DNA from: CAVZCK01 sp963773735
GTDB taxonomy: Bacteria; Pseudomonadota; Alphaproteobacteria; Rhizobiales; Rhodomicrobiaceae
Reading direction: 5' to 3'
Assembly (NCBI GenBank): GCA_963773735.1
Contig: CAVZCK010000023.1
Coordinates: 8,762-72,761 of the forward strand
Length of the DNA stretch: 64,000 nucleotides
Part shown: positions 9,316 through 17,796 of the stretch, one piece after another
Layout: every line of letters begins with the position of its first letter
Position numbering within the stretch: position 1 is the first letter of the stretch
Made by a program: the position numbers and the translations under genes
The notes under the pieces: generated by a model
Database searches by the model: none
What the model was told of the DNA's origin: nothing
Seen by the model: the letters and a program-made list of their open reading frames with translations, nothing else

Positions 9316-9599
9316 TCTCCCCCCCGCTCTTGAAACCGAATCTGGCACGAGAACCGAATTGATATTACCTGTGAGTTGAGCAGTTCGGTATTGCTATGGA
9401 GCAACTGAGGAAGGATTTTAATTGGGGCCTGAATGCTGTTCTACAGCGATCAGCAGTTAATCTCAATTTTTCAAAGCAGTTCAGTGCCTTCGAGCTGGCA
9501 ATATAAGGCTGGACCGCGTCCAGTCTCGGGCGCTCGTCGGACACAAATACTCGGCGTTTCAGATTTGCGCCGAGGTTGGTCCTGGGAAATCCAAATCGA

Positions 9600-10304
9600 T
9601 CAGCTCACCACTATAACGTGTAATCGCGCCAACACAATGTCGGCCGTTTGTTTACAGCGCTTGCCCTCGAACGGGAAGGCCTCGTTTAAGGTCGATGCGA
9701 GCTGTTTGTCGAGAGCCAGGCGCAGCAGGCGACGCGCCCGGTGCAATCTGGTCTTCACCGTGGCTGGCTGAAGGCCGAGGATTCCAGCCGTCTCCTCGAC
9801 GCTCATGTCCTCGATTTCGCGCATCACGAATACAGTCCGGAAAATCTCTGGCAGGCCGTCGATTGCGCCTTCGATAAGCTGGCGGATCTGGCGTTGCGCG
9901 GCCGCGCGCTCGGGGTCGATATCTGCGGACATTAGCGGAAATGGGATGATTTGAGATTTGCCGGAAGGCTCGGCGTCAAGGATCGCCAACTCGACCGTTG
10001 GCCGCCACCGGCGTCGGCGCTCGAGAGCTTCGTTGAGAGCGATCCGCGTGAGCCAGGTTGCCAGGCTCGCATCGCCGCGAAATTGATCGAGGCTACCGAA
10101 AGCTCTGACATAGGCCTCCTGCACGACATCCTCGGCTTCGCTGTCATCATGGACGACCGAACGCGCGACGCGGTAGAGCCGCCGGTTATTGCGCTGCATA
10201 ATGGTGCGGAAGGCGTTGCCATCATTGCCGCGCGCGAGCCGTACGAGTTCAGCATCGTCAAGAGCATCCAGCTCCTCGGCTCGCGTGGCATCTCGTCCCT
10301 GCAT
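9600..10304 (-). CDS. ECF-family RNA polymerase sigma factor
   Basis: 234 residues. Sigma region 2 is seen at about 35-100 (AEDVVQEAYVRAFGSLDQF, then DASLATWLTRIALNEALERRRR) and region 4 at about 145-205 (LPEIFRTVFVMREIEDMS, then ETAGILGLQPATVKTRLHRA). A tail FPFEGKRC(x)nVLARL is typical of one group of alphaproteobacterial ECF factors. No anti-sigma gene is adjacent: the upstream neighbour in the same direction is folE, 39 bases away, so the two may be co-transcribed. The nearby barrel protein and Rieske reductase are candidate targets by position only. Confidence 0.85.
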   Translation of the reverse strand: MQGRDATRAEELDALDDAELVRLARGNDGNAFRTIMQRNNRRLYRVARSVVHDDSEAEDVVQEAYVRAFGSLDQFRGDASLATWLTRIALNEALERRRRWRPTVELAILDAEPSGKSQIIPFPLMSADIDPERAAAQRQIRQLIEGAIDGLPEIFRTVFVMREIEDMSVEETAGILGLQPATVKTRLHRARRLLRLALDKQLASTLNEAFPFEGKRCKQTADIVLARLHVIVVS

Positions 10305-10343
10305 TGGCTTATCCCTTCGTGGGTCGCACGCAGTGGATGCATT

Positions 10344-11009
10344 TTACACGGAAAGCTTCCCCGACCGCGATGCTCCGCGCAAATCGATGGCCGAAAAGAA
10401 TTCCTGGCGCGTTTCGGAATTGTCGCGAAAGACGCCGAGCATCCGGCTCGTGACCATCGTCGCCTCTGACAGGCTAACACCCCGGCTCGTCATACATCCG
10501 TGGGTGCCTTCGATGACGACGGCGACACCGTGGGGGGCCAGCACCCTGTCCAAGGTATTGGCAATCTCTGCGGTCATCCTCTCCTGGATCTGCAGCCGCT
10601 TCGCAAAAACCTGCACGAGACGGGCGAGCTTGGAAATGCCGACCACCTTGTTGCGCGGCAGATATCCGATATGGGCGTGTCCCGTTATTGGCGCCATGTG
10701 ATGCTCGCAATGGGACACGAACCGTATATCGCGCAATGCGACAATTCCATCATATCCGGCAACCTCCTCGAAGGTGCGCGCCAGATGATCGCCGGGATCT
10801 TCGCCATAGCCGGCGAACCACTCTTCAAAGGCGAAGACAACGCGAGCGGGCGTATCCAGGAGGCCTTCGCGGGTAGGATCGTCACCGGCCCAGCGGATCA
10901 GCGTGCTGACCGCCTGCTCCGCGTCGGAACGCGATGGCTGCCCCGCGCGGTAATCGAGGCCGGCCAAGGGACTGGCCGTTCGTGCGTCGATCCTGACCAG
11001 ACTATTCAT
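10344..11009 (-). CDS. folE: GTP cyclohydrolase I
   Basis: 221 residues, normal length. It converts GTP to 7,8-dihydroneopterin triphosphate, the first step of folate (and, in methylotrophs, methanopterin-type cofactor) synthesis. The family signatures are present: DTPARVVFAFEEWFAGY, FVSHCEHHMAPITGHAHIGY with the zinc ligands Cys and His, GISKLARLVQVFAKRLQIQE, and HGCMTSRGV with the third zinc ligand. Transcribed to the left, just upstream of the ECF sigma gene. An otherwise unremarkable single-copy-type gene in an accessory setting; it could be a second folE copy. Confidence 0.93.
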   Translation of the reverse strand: MNSLVRIDARTASPLAGLDYRAGQPSRSDAEQAVSTLIRWAGDDPTREGLLDTPARVVFAFEEWFAGYGEDPGDHLARTFEEVAGYDGIVALRDIRFVSHCEHHMAPITGHAHIGYLPRNKVVGISKLARLVQVFAKRLQIQERMTAEIANTLDRVLAPHGVAVVIEGTHGCMTSRGVSLSEATMVTSRMLGVFRDNSETRQEFFSAIDLRGASRSGKLSV

Positions 11010-11211
11010 AGAGGCACCTCTTTCTTGAAGCTTGCATTGCGCATGTCATCAGGCATTGGATGGGCAACAGGAAAAAAGGTTCCTGGAGGCAGCTTTGGGG
11101 CCACCGCCCTTCGGGCAAACCCGATCGGGAACCCCAAGGCAGGCTGGCGCATCAAAGGCTATGATGCGAGCAACGCCTTCAGTTCCTCGCACCGTCCCAA
11201 GGGAGGTTTTC

Positions 11212-12760
11212 ATGAGCACGCCCCCATCAAGCACCAACGGTCCTGACCTGGCTCTCGGCATCCCAGCCGACGATTTGCCCGATGGCGGCATGCTCGCCGG
11301 CCATGTCGGCGGGGACGCCGTGCTGCTGGCGCGCAACGGCACGGACGTGTTCGCGGTCGGTGCGACCTGCACCCATTATGGCGGGCCGCTGGCGGAGGGG
11401 CTTATGGTTGGCGACACGGTGCGCTGCCCCTGGCACCATGCGTGCTTCAGCCTGCGCACCGGCGAGGCCGTTCACGCGCCGGCATTTGCACCGTTGGCAT
11501 GCTGGACAGTGGAGCAGCAGGGCGGCAAGATTTTCGTGCGGTCCAAGCAGGCGGAAACGGAGCTCGTCAAGCCGACCCGCGCCACGCGGGATGCCGGCTT
11601 GCCCGAGCGGATCGTGATCGTTGGCGGCGGGGCGGCGGGTTTCGCCGCGGCCGATACCCTGCGCCGCCAGGATTACGGCGGCGGCATCGTCATGCTGAGC
11701 AGCGACGCCGCGCCGCCTGTCGACCGGCCGAATTTGTCGAAAGACTATCTCGCTGGCAATGCACCCGAAGAGTGGCTACCGCTGCGGCCAGCCGATTTCT
11801 ATATCGAGAACGGCATAGAGCTGCGACTGAACGCCGCCGTCACCGGCATCGATCCCCGGCTGCATCAGGTGACCCTCGCCGGTGGCGAAAGCCTCGCTTA
11901 TGACCGGCTCCTATTGGCAACCGGTGCCGAGCCGGTCCGCCTCTCGATCCCGGGCGCCGACCAGCCGCATGTGCACGTCCTGCGGTCGCTCGCCGATTGC
12001 GAGGCGATCATCGAGCAGGCCAAGACGGCAAGCCGCACCGTCGTGCTGGGCGCCAGCTTCATCGGGCTTGAAGTCGCGGCGGCGCTGCGCACGCGCGGCA
12101 TCGAAGTTCACGTCGCGGCGCCGGAACAGGTGCCGATGGAGCGTGTCCTGGGACCGCAATTGGGCGCCTTCATTCGCTCGCTCCATGCCGGTCATGGTGT
12201 CGTCTTCCACCTCAATGATATAGCGGTTGCCATCGACCGCAAGTCGGTGACAGCTGCGGAGCGGCGGCACGCTTCAGGCCGATTTCATCGTCGTCGGCAT
12301 CGGTGTTCGCCCGCGCATCGAGCTCGCGGAAAGCGTGGGTCTTACCGTCGATCGCGGCGTGGTCGTGGATGCCTATCTCCAGACCAGCGCGCCGGACATA
12401 TTCGCGGCTGGCGACATTGCGCGCTGGCCCGATCCGCACAGTGGCGCGTCCATGCGGGTCGAGCATTGGGTCGTCGCCGAGCGGCAGGGGCAAGTCGCGG
12501 CGCGCAACATGCTCGGCGAACGCCAAGCGTTCGACGCGGTGCCGTTTTTCTGGAGCCAGCACCACGACGTGCCGATCAACTATGTCGGTCACGCCGAAAA
12601 CTGGGATGATTTGGAGATCGAAGGCGACATCGCGGCGCAAGACTGCCTGCTGCGCTACAAGCGCAATGGCCGCGTCTTGGCGGTCGCTTCGATCCATCGC
12701 GACTTGGAAAGTCTCAGGGCCGAATTGGCGATGGAACGGGAGCGCGCGCCCTTGCGTTGA
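11212..12760 (+). CDS. Rieske-domain FAD/NAD(P)H reductase, AIF-like (one frameshift)
   Basis: About 515 residues after bridging one indel. ATG 11212 follows GGGAGG. N-terminal Rieske ferredoxin domain: CTHYGGPL and CPWHHACF give the two Cys and two His of a [2Fe-2S] cluster. Then comes a pyridine nucleotide-disulfide reductase module: FAD fold RIVIVGGGAAGFAAADTL, NAD fold TVVLGASFIGLEVAAALRTRG, and the FAD-ribityl motif TSAPDIFAAGDIARWP after the shift. The C-terminal part matches the dimerisation-like domain of rhodocoxin/putidaredoxin reductases. The frame moves near 12262 (gtgacagctg; removing one base restores it). The fusion of Rieske and reductase suggests a self-contained electron donor to an oxygenase or assimilatory partner that is not present here. 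Confidence 0.85.
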
Positions 12761-12781
12761 CGTTGGCTCAGGCCAGATACG

Positions 12782-13339
12782 TCACGCTTTCTCATCCGTC
12801 TGATCGGCGGCAAGCGCTTTGCGCAAGGCCTTCATTTCCTCGAAGCGCTTGGTCACCTCCCGCATGATGGCGCCCAAACCCATCATTCTGCCCGCGGGAT
12901 CATGAAACGGCACAATGGAGAATTCGACCGATATCCGGGTTCCGTCCTTGCGCAAAGCCGGCACGGCAAGAAGATCGCCCGCGCCGTAGCGCGTTTGGCC
13001 GCTGCGCATGGTCGCCGCATAACCTTGCCAATGGCGGGCTTTCAATGAGTTGGGAATAATTATGTCCAGTGACTGCCCCACCGCCTCCTGCTCCGTGAAG
13101 CCGAAAATGCGATGGCACCCGGCGTTCCAGAAGCGAATGATGCCATCCTGGTCGGCATAGAGCACGCCATCAGATGCATTGGCGATGAGGCGGCGTTCGA
13201 AGCCGGCGACGTCCATGGCCGAACCGGCTTGCTGAAGCCCCATGGAATACGCCGGATTGACCTCATGCATGAAGCACGCCGGCGATGCGTATTCATGGGT
13301 GTCGTCGTCGTCTTCGCCGATTTCGTCCATTGGTTTCAT
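12782..13339 (-). CDS. PAS-domain protein
   Basis: 185 residues. A PAS fold occupies about 45-165 (DGVLYADQDGIIRFWNAGCH, EAVGQSLDIIIP, FHDPAGRMMGLGAIMREVTKRFEE). The short N-terminal segment YASPACFMHEVNPAY is conserved-looking and occurs in PAS proteins of this type. No kinase, cyclase or DNA-binding domain is fused, so it probably acts by protein contact or as a redox/haem sensor. It ends 21 bases from the end of the convergent Rieske reductase gene. Function is not known. Confidence 0.75.
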   Translation of the reverse strand: MKPMDEIGEDDDDTHEYASPACFMHEVNPAYSMGLQQAGSAMDVAGFERRLIANASDGVLYADQDGIIRFWNAGCHRIFGFTEQEAVGQSLDIIIPNSLKARHWQGYAATMRSGQTRYGAGDLLAVPALRKDGTRISVEFSIVPFHDPAGRMMGLGAIMREVTKRFEEMKALRKALAADQTDEKA

Positions 13340-13574
13340 TTCGATCCGTCAAGAATGATCTGCAGGCTCCTATTTTCGGCATTGATGGGCAAGCAAGCAA
13401 TTGAATTCAATTCGGCGTTTGCCGAGACCAGTACTTCACGACCCCACCAGCTCTTTGGGCGCATCCCGCCTGGGAACCTTTTCCTCCCCGCTCCATCCAA
13501 TGGCGTGAACCACTCGTTGCGCACGAGTGATCGGAACGGTGCCGTTGGAGCACCTGTCGCTGGAGGAGCGTTCG

Positions 13575-14894
13575 ATGAAGCTGATCGGAATTGCGATAGG
13601 GATTGCCGGTGCGGGTGGTCTATTGGCGGCCGCGGTGGTGTCTGCTGCGCCACCCGCCCGGAAAAACTTTGATGCCGAAATCGCGGGCTACGCGAAGACT
13701 ATGTTCGCCGAGGGCCGCAAGACCTTCCGTTATGACACCTTCGGGAGCGAGGCATTCTGGGGCGACAAGTTGCAATTGCATAAGGCCATTGCCGGCGAGA
13801 AGAACGGCGGCGTCGGCCCCGGCATCTCTCCGAAGACGGCTCTTGCCGTCGGCCTCAAGGTGGACGTCGATGCGCTGCCGGCGGCGCTGAAGAAGCAGCT
13901 CGCGGCCGGCAAGATAAACCTCGATGATCCGGCGACGACCATAGCCCTGCTTAAGCTGAATGCGGTGGTAGGCGTGACCGCCTTCGCAAACGCCGACGGC
14001 AGCGTCAAGTCGATGGGCATCCAATGCGCGTTTTGCCATTCCACGGTCGACGACTCCTTTGCCCCTGGCATCGGCCGGCGGCTCGACGGCTGGGCCAACC
14101 GCGACCTGAACGTCGGCGCTATCGTATCGCTGGCGCCGAACCTCGAACCATTCACCGACCTGCTCGGCGTCGACGCCGACACCGTGAAAAAGGTACTCGC
14201 AAGCTGGGGCCCTGGCCGTTTCGATGCTGAGCTGGATAAGGACGGCAAGGCGTTTCGTCCAGACGGCAAGCAGGCCGGAACGCTCATTCCACCTGCTTTC
14301 GGCTTGGCCGGCGTGAACCTCCATACCTGGACCGGGTTCGGCTCGGTACCCTATTGGAACGCCTATGTCGCGGCCACCGAGATGCATGGCAGCGGCACGT
14401 TTTTCGATGCTCGGCTGGGCGACAAGAATCAGTTCCCGGTGGCCGCAAAGACCCAATCCGGCAATACAAGAGGCACCCCGGATCGATCGACGGGCAAGCT
14501 CGCCGCGCTACACATCTACCAGCTCTCGATCCCTGCCCCCAAAGCACCTGTTGGATCATACGACCGGGCCGCATTCAAACGCGGGCAAGCGCTGTTCAAC
14601 GGTGCGGCCAAATGTGCGACCTGCCACGTTCCGCCGCTCTACACCGAGCCCGGCAACAATCTGCATACGCCAGAAGAGATCGGCGTTGATTCCTTCCAGG
14701 CGGACCGCTCGCCCACCCACATGTACCGCACCGCGCCTCTTGCAGGGCTGTGGTCACACCAGAAAGGCGGCTTCTATCATGATGGGAGGTTCGCCACGCT
14801 GGCGGATATCGTGAACCATTACAATTCGCACCTCAAACTCAACCTCACGGACGAGGATAAGAAGGATCTGGTCGAGTATCTGAAAGGAATTTGA
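13575..14894 (+). CDS. Periplasmic di-haem cytochrome c (CcpA/MauG-like)
   Basis: About 439 residues from ATG 13575 with GGAGGAGCG upstream. A signal peptide (GIAIGIAGAGGLLAAAVVSAA) directs export. There are two CxxCH haem sites: QCAFCHST near residue 157 and KCATCHVP near residue 350. The C-terminal part YRTAPLAGLWSHQKGGFYHDG plus LADIVNHYNSHLKLNLTDEDKK without a break follows the pattern of bacterial cytochrome c peroxidase / MauG proteins, with His in FYHDG. The N-terminal part is longer than in classical CcpA, so the reaction (peroxidase or electron carrier) is uncertain. Divergent from the PAS gene. Confidence 0.75.
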   Translation: MKLIGIAIGIAGAGGLLAAAVVSAAPPARKNFDAEIAGYAKTMFAEGRKTFRYDTFGSEAFWGDKLQLHKAIAGEKNGGVGPGISPKTALAVGLKVDVDALPAALKKQLAAGKINLDDPATTIALLKLNAVVGVTAFANADGSVKSMGIQCAFCHSTVDDSFAPGIGRRLDGWANRDLNVGAIVSLAPNLEPFTDLLGVDADTVKKVLASWGPGRFDAELDKDGKAFRPDGKQAGTLIPPAFGLAGVNLHTWTGFGSVPYWNAYVAATEMHGSGTFFDARLGDKNQFPVAAKTQSGNTRGTPDRSTGKLAALHIYQLSIPAPKAPVGSYDRAAFKRGQALFNGAAKCATCHVPPLYTEPGNNLHTPEEIGVDSFQADRSPTHMYRTAPLAGLWSHQKGGFYHDGRFATLADIVNHYNSHLKLNLTDEDKKDLVEYLKGI

Positions 14895-15032
14895 GCGCAG
14901 TTTGCCGCCCGCAGTGCTCCGCATTCGGTCCAATCACGCCAGAAGAGGGCTGGACAAAGCATTGATAAGCGAAGCGACTCGACGAAATTAAGTTTGCGGA
15001 CGAACAGATCGCTTCAGGTGCGTATGCAGGAA

Positions 15033-15258
15033 TGTCCCGTTCGAGCTTGGCGGGCCGGCCGGTCTTCTTCTGCCGCACCGTCGCGCGGTCGAGCGCATAG
15101 CCGCGAGGGGCGATGTCCGCCACATGGAGGTTGACCAGATCGCGGCCGCGCAGCTTGCTATCAATACCGAGATTAAAGAGGGCAAGATCGCGGATCCGGC
15201 CGGATCGATGAAGGGCGCTGCGGATGGCCCATACATGCCAGTGAGAGAGCGACTGTCT
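15033..15258 (-). pseudogene. Tyrosine recombinase/integrase remnant
   Basis: The reverse strand reads HWHVWAIRSALHRSGRIRDL, ALFNLGIDSKLRGRDLVNLH, VADIAPRGYALDRATVRQKK and TGRPAKLE. This is the stretch around the first catalytic Arg (SKLRGRDLVNL) of a small integrase family common in proteobacterial mobile islands. The start and the C-terminal HxxR/Tyr half are gone; past RDIPAYAPE the frame becomes unrelated. The IS110 element lies immediately upstream and probably cut the gene. Confidence 0.65.
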
Positions 15259-15264
15259 TTCCAG

Positions 15265-16196
15265 TCAAGCGGTTTGCCATGGTTTTTGGTCTCTGAGGAT
15301 GGCGTTTAGATGGTGAGGAGCTTTCGGGCGACAGCGATGAGCGCCACCATTTTCGGCTTTCCGGCGGTGGTGAGGTGATGGAAGAAGCTCTTCAGGACGG
15401 GATTGTGCCGGCTGGCGACCATCGCACCCTGGAGGAGCGCGGTGCGTACGGTTGCCCTGCCGCCGCCGATGAAGCTCTTGCCGCGCCACTGTCCGGACTG
15501 GCGGGTCCAGGGCGCAAGGCCTGCGAGAGCGGCGATCTCTTTGCGGGTCAGCCGGCCAAGCTCGGGCAGCTCGGCAATGAGCGTGCGGGCGATCACCGGT
15601 CCGACGCCTGGGACGGAAGCGAGCAGGTCTTCCTTCTCGCGCCAGGCGGGCGATGCGCGCATGGCCTCATCGATATCGGTATCGACGCTGGTCAGCTCCT
15701 TCTCCAGCGCCTTGATCAGCCGGGCGATGCTCTTCTTCAAGCGCTTGGCACTCGCGCGGCTTTCGCGCTGGCGCTCGGCGCCGATCATGGCGATGATCTG
15801 CCGCCGCCTGGCAATGAGATCGGCGAGCAGCTGGGTAGCCTCGTCCGGGAGCGGCCGCGGCTCAGGGGCGACCGCCTCGGCGAAATGAGCGATGACGGCG
15901 GCATCGATCGGATCGGATTTCGCCCTCTTGCCAAGCGCCTTGGCGAAGGCGCGGATCTGCGCGGGATTGACCACCGCCAGCGGCGGTTTGGCGGCCGCCA
16001 GGCTTGCTGCGACGACCCCCTCGAAGCCACCGGTCGCCTCCAGGGCCACCAGATGCGGGGCAACGGCCCTCAGCCGAAGCACCAGTTCCTCCAGACCGGC
16101 AGCGTTGCGCGTCACGGTGAAAGCCTCGCCGCTAGGACGAAGCGCAATATCCAACCGATCCTTCGAGACATCGATGCCGACGATGACAGATCCCAT
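15265..16196 (-). CDS. IS110-family transposase (DEDD), frameshift near the end
   Basis: About 310 residues from ATG 16196, which follows AAGGAAGGG. The N-terminal RuvC-like DEDD domain shows GIDVSKDRLDIALRP, LEATGGFEG and SDPIDAAVIAHF. The C-terminal transposase_20 domain shows LASVPGVGPVIARTLIAELP and a helix GRATVRTALLQGAM with the conserved Ser region MVASRHNP. As sequenced the frame stops at 15306 after RKLLTI. Restoring one T continues into LNAILRDQKPWQTA, the usual C-terminus, so the true end is about 15265. The enzyme works with a noncoding bridge RNA in characterised relatives. Confidence 0.85.
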
Positions 16197-16384
16197 GACG
16201 ACCCTTCCTTGCCTAATCGGGCTCGCTCTGCGGCCCCGGCGACTGTTCGGGTTCGATGGAAGAACGGACGGGGTCTCTTGCTCTCCCACGGTCTTGATGG
16301 ACCCGAGGGCTGTCGGACTCCCGCCCGCCACCGCGACACGGAGGTTATCCGAGTCGCCAGAATTCAAGTTACAAGCGGCTCAAC
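16197..16384 (-). ncRNA. Candidate IS110 bridge-RNA region (left end)
   Basis: The 188 noncoding bases upstream of the transposase occupy the place where IS110-group elements (for example IS621) encode the bridge RNA that pairs with donor and target DNA. I see G/C-rich segments able to fold, such as gagggctgtcggactcccgc, but I have not determined the loops or guide sequences. The call rests on family knowledge and position, not on a covariance match. Confidence 0.35.
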
Positions 16385-16600
16385 CTACTTCTCACCCGCT
16401 TCGGCTTCGGCGAGTTTGCCGCGCCAATCGCGGCTCAAGGCGAACGATATCGCCGACAGCGCCAGCAGCGCCACCGCGGCGGCAAACAAGGTCGCCGCGA
16501 TTGGTCGGCTGAAGAAAATAAGCCAGTTCCCGTTCGACATGATCAGCGATTGGCGCAGGCTGAGTTCGAAGGTGGGCGCGATCACGAGCCCGAGCATGCC
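16385..16600 (-). pseudogene. TctA transporter C-terminal remnant
   Basis: The reverse strand encodes MLGLVIAPTFELSLRQSLIM, SNGNWLIFFSRPIAATLF, a membrane helix (AAAVALLALSAISFAL) and SRDWRGKLAEAEAGEK with a natural stop. The motif E-x-x-x-R-x-S-L..G-x-x-x-I-F-x-x-R-P marks the end of TctA, the large membrane subunit of tripartite tricarboxylate transporters. The rest of the gene is missing upstream of 16600, where an unrelated forward fragment begins. It is not the partner of the intact tctCBA operon at 42-45 kb. Confidence 0.75.
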
Positions 16601-16601
16601 C

Positions 16602-16728
16602 TGAGAGTGGTCACAGTCGCCAGAGAGACCGAGCAAGGGACAGACGACGCTTATGCAGCCAGACTGTTTCTGATCAGGGAAATCGAGAACGATCTCAAGA
16701 GCTTTGGTTCGGAGCTAAGAGCCTGACC
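16602..16728 (+). pseudogene. Unidentified C-terminal gene fragment cut by IS5
   Basis: A forward open stretch without start reads RVVTVARETEQGTDDAYAAR, LFLIREIENDLKSFGSEL, with codon use like a real gene. It runs into the left inverted repeat of the IS5 element. On removal of the element the frame could continue for a few codons (SELRIRDTRG). The family is not recognised. Confidence 0.3.
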
Positions 16729-17653
16729 CAAAAGCTAGTTGCGCCCGCTGTGGTTGCGTGATTCACCGGCTTCGGTTGAAATGGAGCGGTGATTTGGAAT
16801 GTGGACGGACGCGCATCGGGCTGTGTATCGGCGTGACGGTGGACAGTTTCCCAGCGATCTGACAGATGCGGAATGGGAACGGTTGAAGCCGCTGATTCCG
16901 GATGCTTCACCGGGCGGGCGACCGCGGAAGACGGATATGCGTTCGGCAATGAACGCGATCCTCTATTTGCTGCGCACCGGATGTCCCTGGCGGTATTTGC
17001 CTCGGGACGGATTTCCGCCACGCTCGACCGTCTACAACATCTTTCGCAAATTCCGGAAGGACGGCGTATGGGATCTCATCTGGGCGCATATTCATGCTGA
17101 CTTGCGGGAAAAGCTTGGACGCGAAGCGAGCCCGACCGCCGGCATCCTGGACAGCCAGTCGCTCAAATCGGCGGAAAAGGGGGCGGCAAAGACGACCAGG
17201 TGGGCTACGACGCCGGCAAGAAAGTAAAGGGCCGCAAGCTTCACGCGCTCGTCGACACTGAAGGCCTGCCGATCCGGGTCGTGGTCCATTCCGCCGGCAT
17301 CCAGGATCGTGACGGCGCGGCGCTGGTGCTCGATAAAATCCGCAAAAGCCATCCCTGGCTGCAACTTGTCTGGGCCGATGGGGGATACAATGCGCACCAG
17401 GTCGTCGATGCCGTCGCCAAAGTTCCGTGCCTGAGACTGGAGATCGTCAAGCGCACCGACGATGTCAGCGGCTTTGTCGTCTTGCCGCGCCGATGGGGGG
17501 GCGAGCGCACATTCGCCTGGTTCGGACGAAATCGGCGCCTCGCCAAGGATTGGGAGAACCTCGCCGATACACTCCTTGCCTTTGTCACAATCGCCTCGAT
17601 CCAACTCGCCATCAGAAGACTTGCGCGGAGGTAGGCTTTTGAGTTAGGCTCTT
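16717..17653 (+). mobile_element. IS5-family (IS427-like) insertion sequence
   Basis: Imperfect inverted repeats bound the element: GAGCCTGACCCAAAAGC at the left (16719-16735) and GCTTTTGAGTTAGGCTC at the right (17635-17651), differing at two positions. Both outer flanks read CTAA/TTAG, so the target is itself palindromic and the exact duplication is ambiguous. Inside is one transposase region in two overlapping frames, the arrangement of the IS427 subgroup. Confidence 0.75.
16799..17634 (+). CDS. IS5-family transposase in two frames
   Basis: First frame 16799-17227: helix-turn-helix part FPSDLTDAEWERLKPLIPDA, RPRKTDMRSAMNAILYLLRT and the first Asp (AGILDSQSLKSAEKG). Second frame 17200-17634: GYDAGKKVKGRKLHALVDTE, the second catalytic Asp (WADGGYNAHQ) and the Glu region (RRWGGERTFAWFGRNRRLAK). 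The frames join at AAAAGGGGGCGGC (about 17173-17186), where reading one base differently gives EKGGKDDQVGYDAG. IS427-type elements use programmed frameshifting at such runs, so the enzyme is probably active. Confidence 0.8.
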
Positions 17654-17678
17654 AGCGAACTTCGGATTCGGGACACTA

Positions 17679-17711
17679 GAGGGCGCGTCGGTTTAAGGCC
17701 GACGCGCCCTC
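17679..17711. terminator. Strong 13-bp hairpin
   Basis: GAGGGCGCGTCGG and CCGACGCGCCCTC form a perfect 13-bp stem around a TTTAAGG loop, between the IS5 element and the CoA-ester lyase gene. Only a short, interrupted pyrimidine stretch follows (CTCTTGC), so it may act as a terminator or be part of a repeat. Confidence 0.5.
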
Positions 17712-17796
17712 CTCTTGCAGTTGTCTACCCCTCCTGTCATCTTGCGGTTTTGGGCGCACAAAGCGTCAAGCAACGTGGACCTGAGGGAAAGCGCTT

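Larger units (their letters stand above)
15245..16384 (-). mobile_element. IS110-family insertion sequence
   Basis: One transposase gene with about 190 noncoding bases upstream and almost none downstream, the layout of the IS110 group, in which the long left end carries the recombination sequence and bridge RNA. No long terminal inverted repeats are seen, as expected for this family. It separates an integrase remnant on one side from a tctA remnant on the other. The outer limits are estimates from where the flanking relics begin. Confidence 0.65.
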
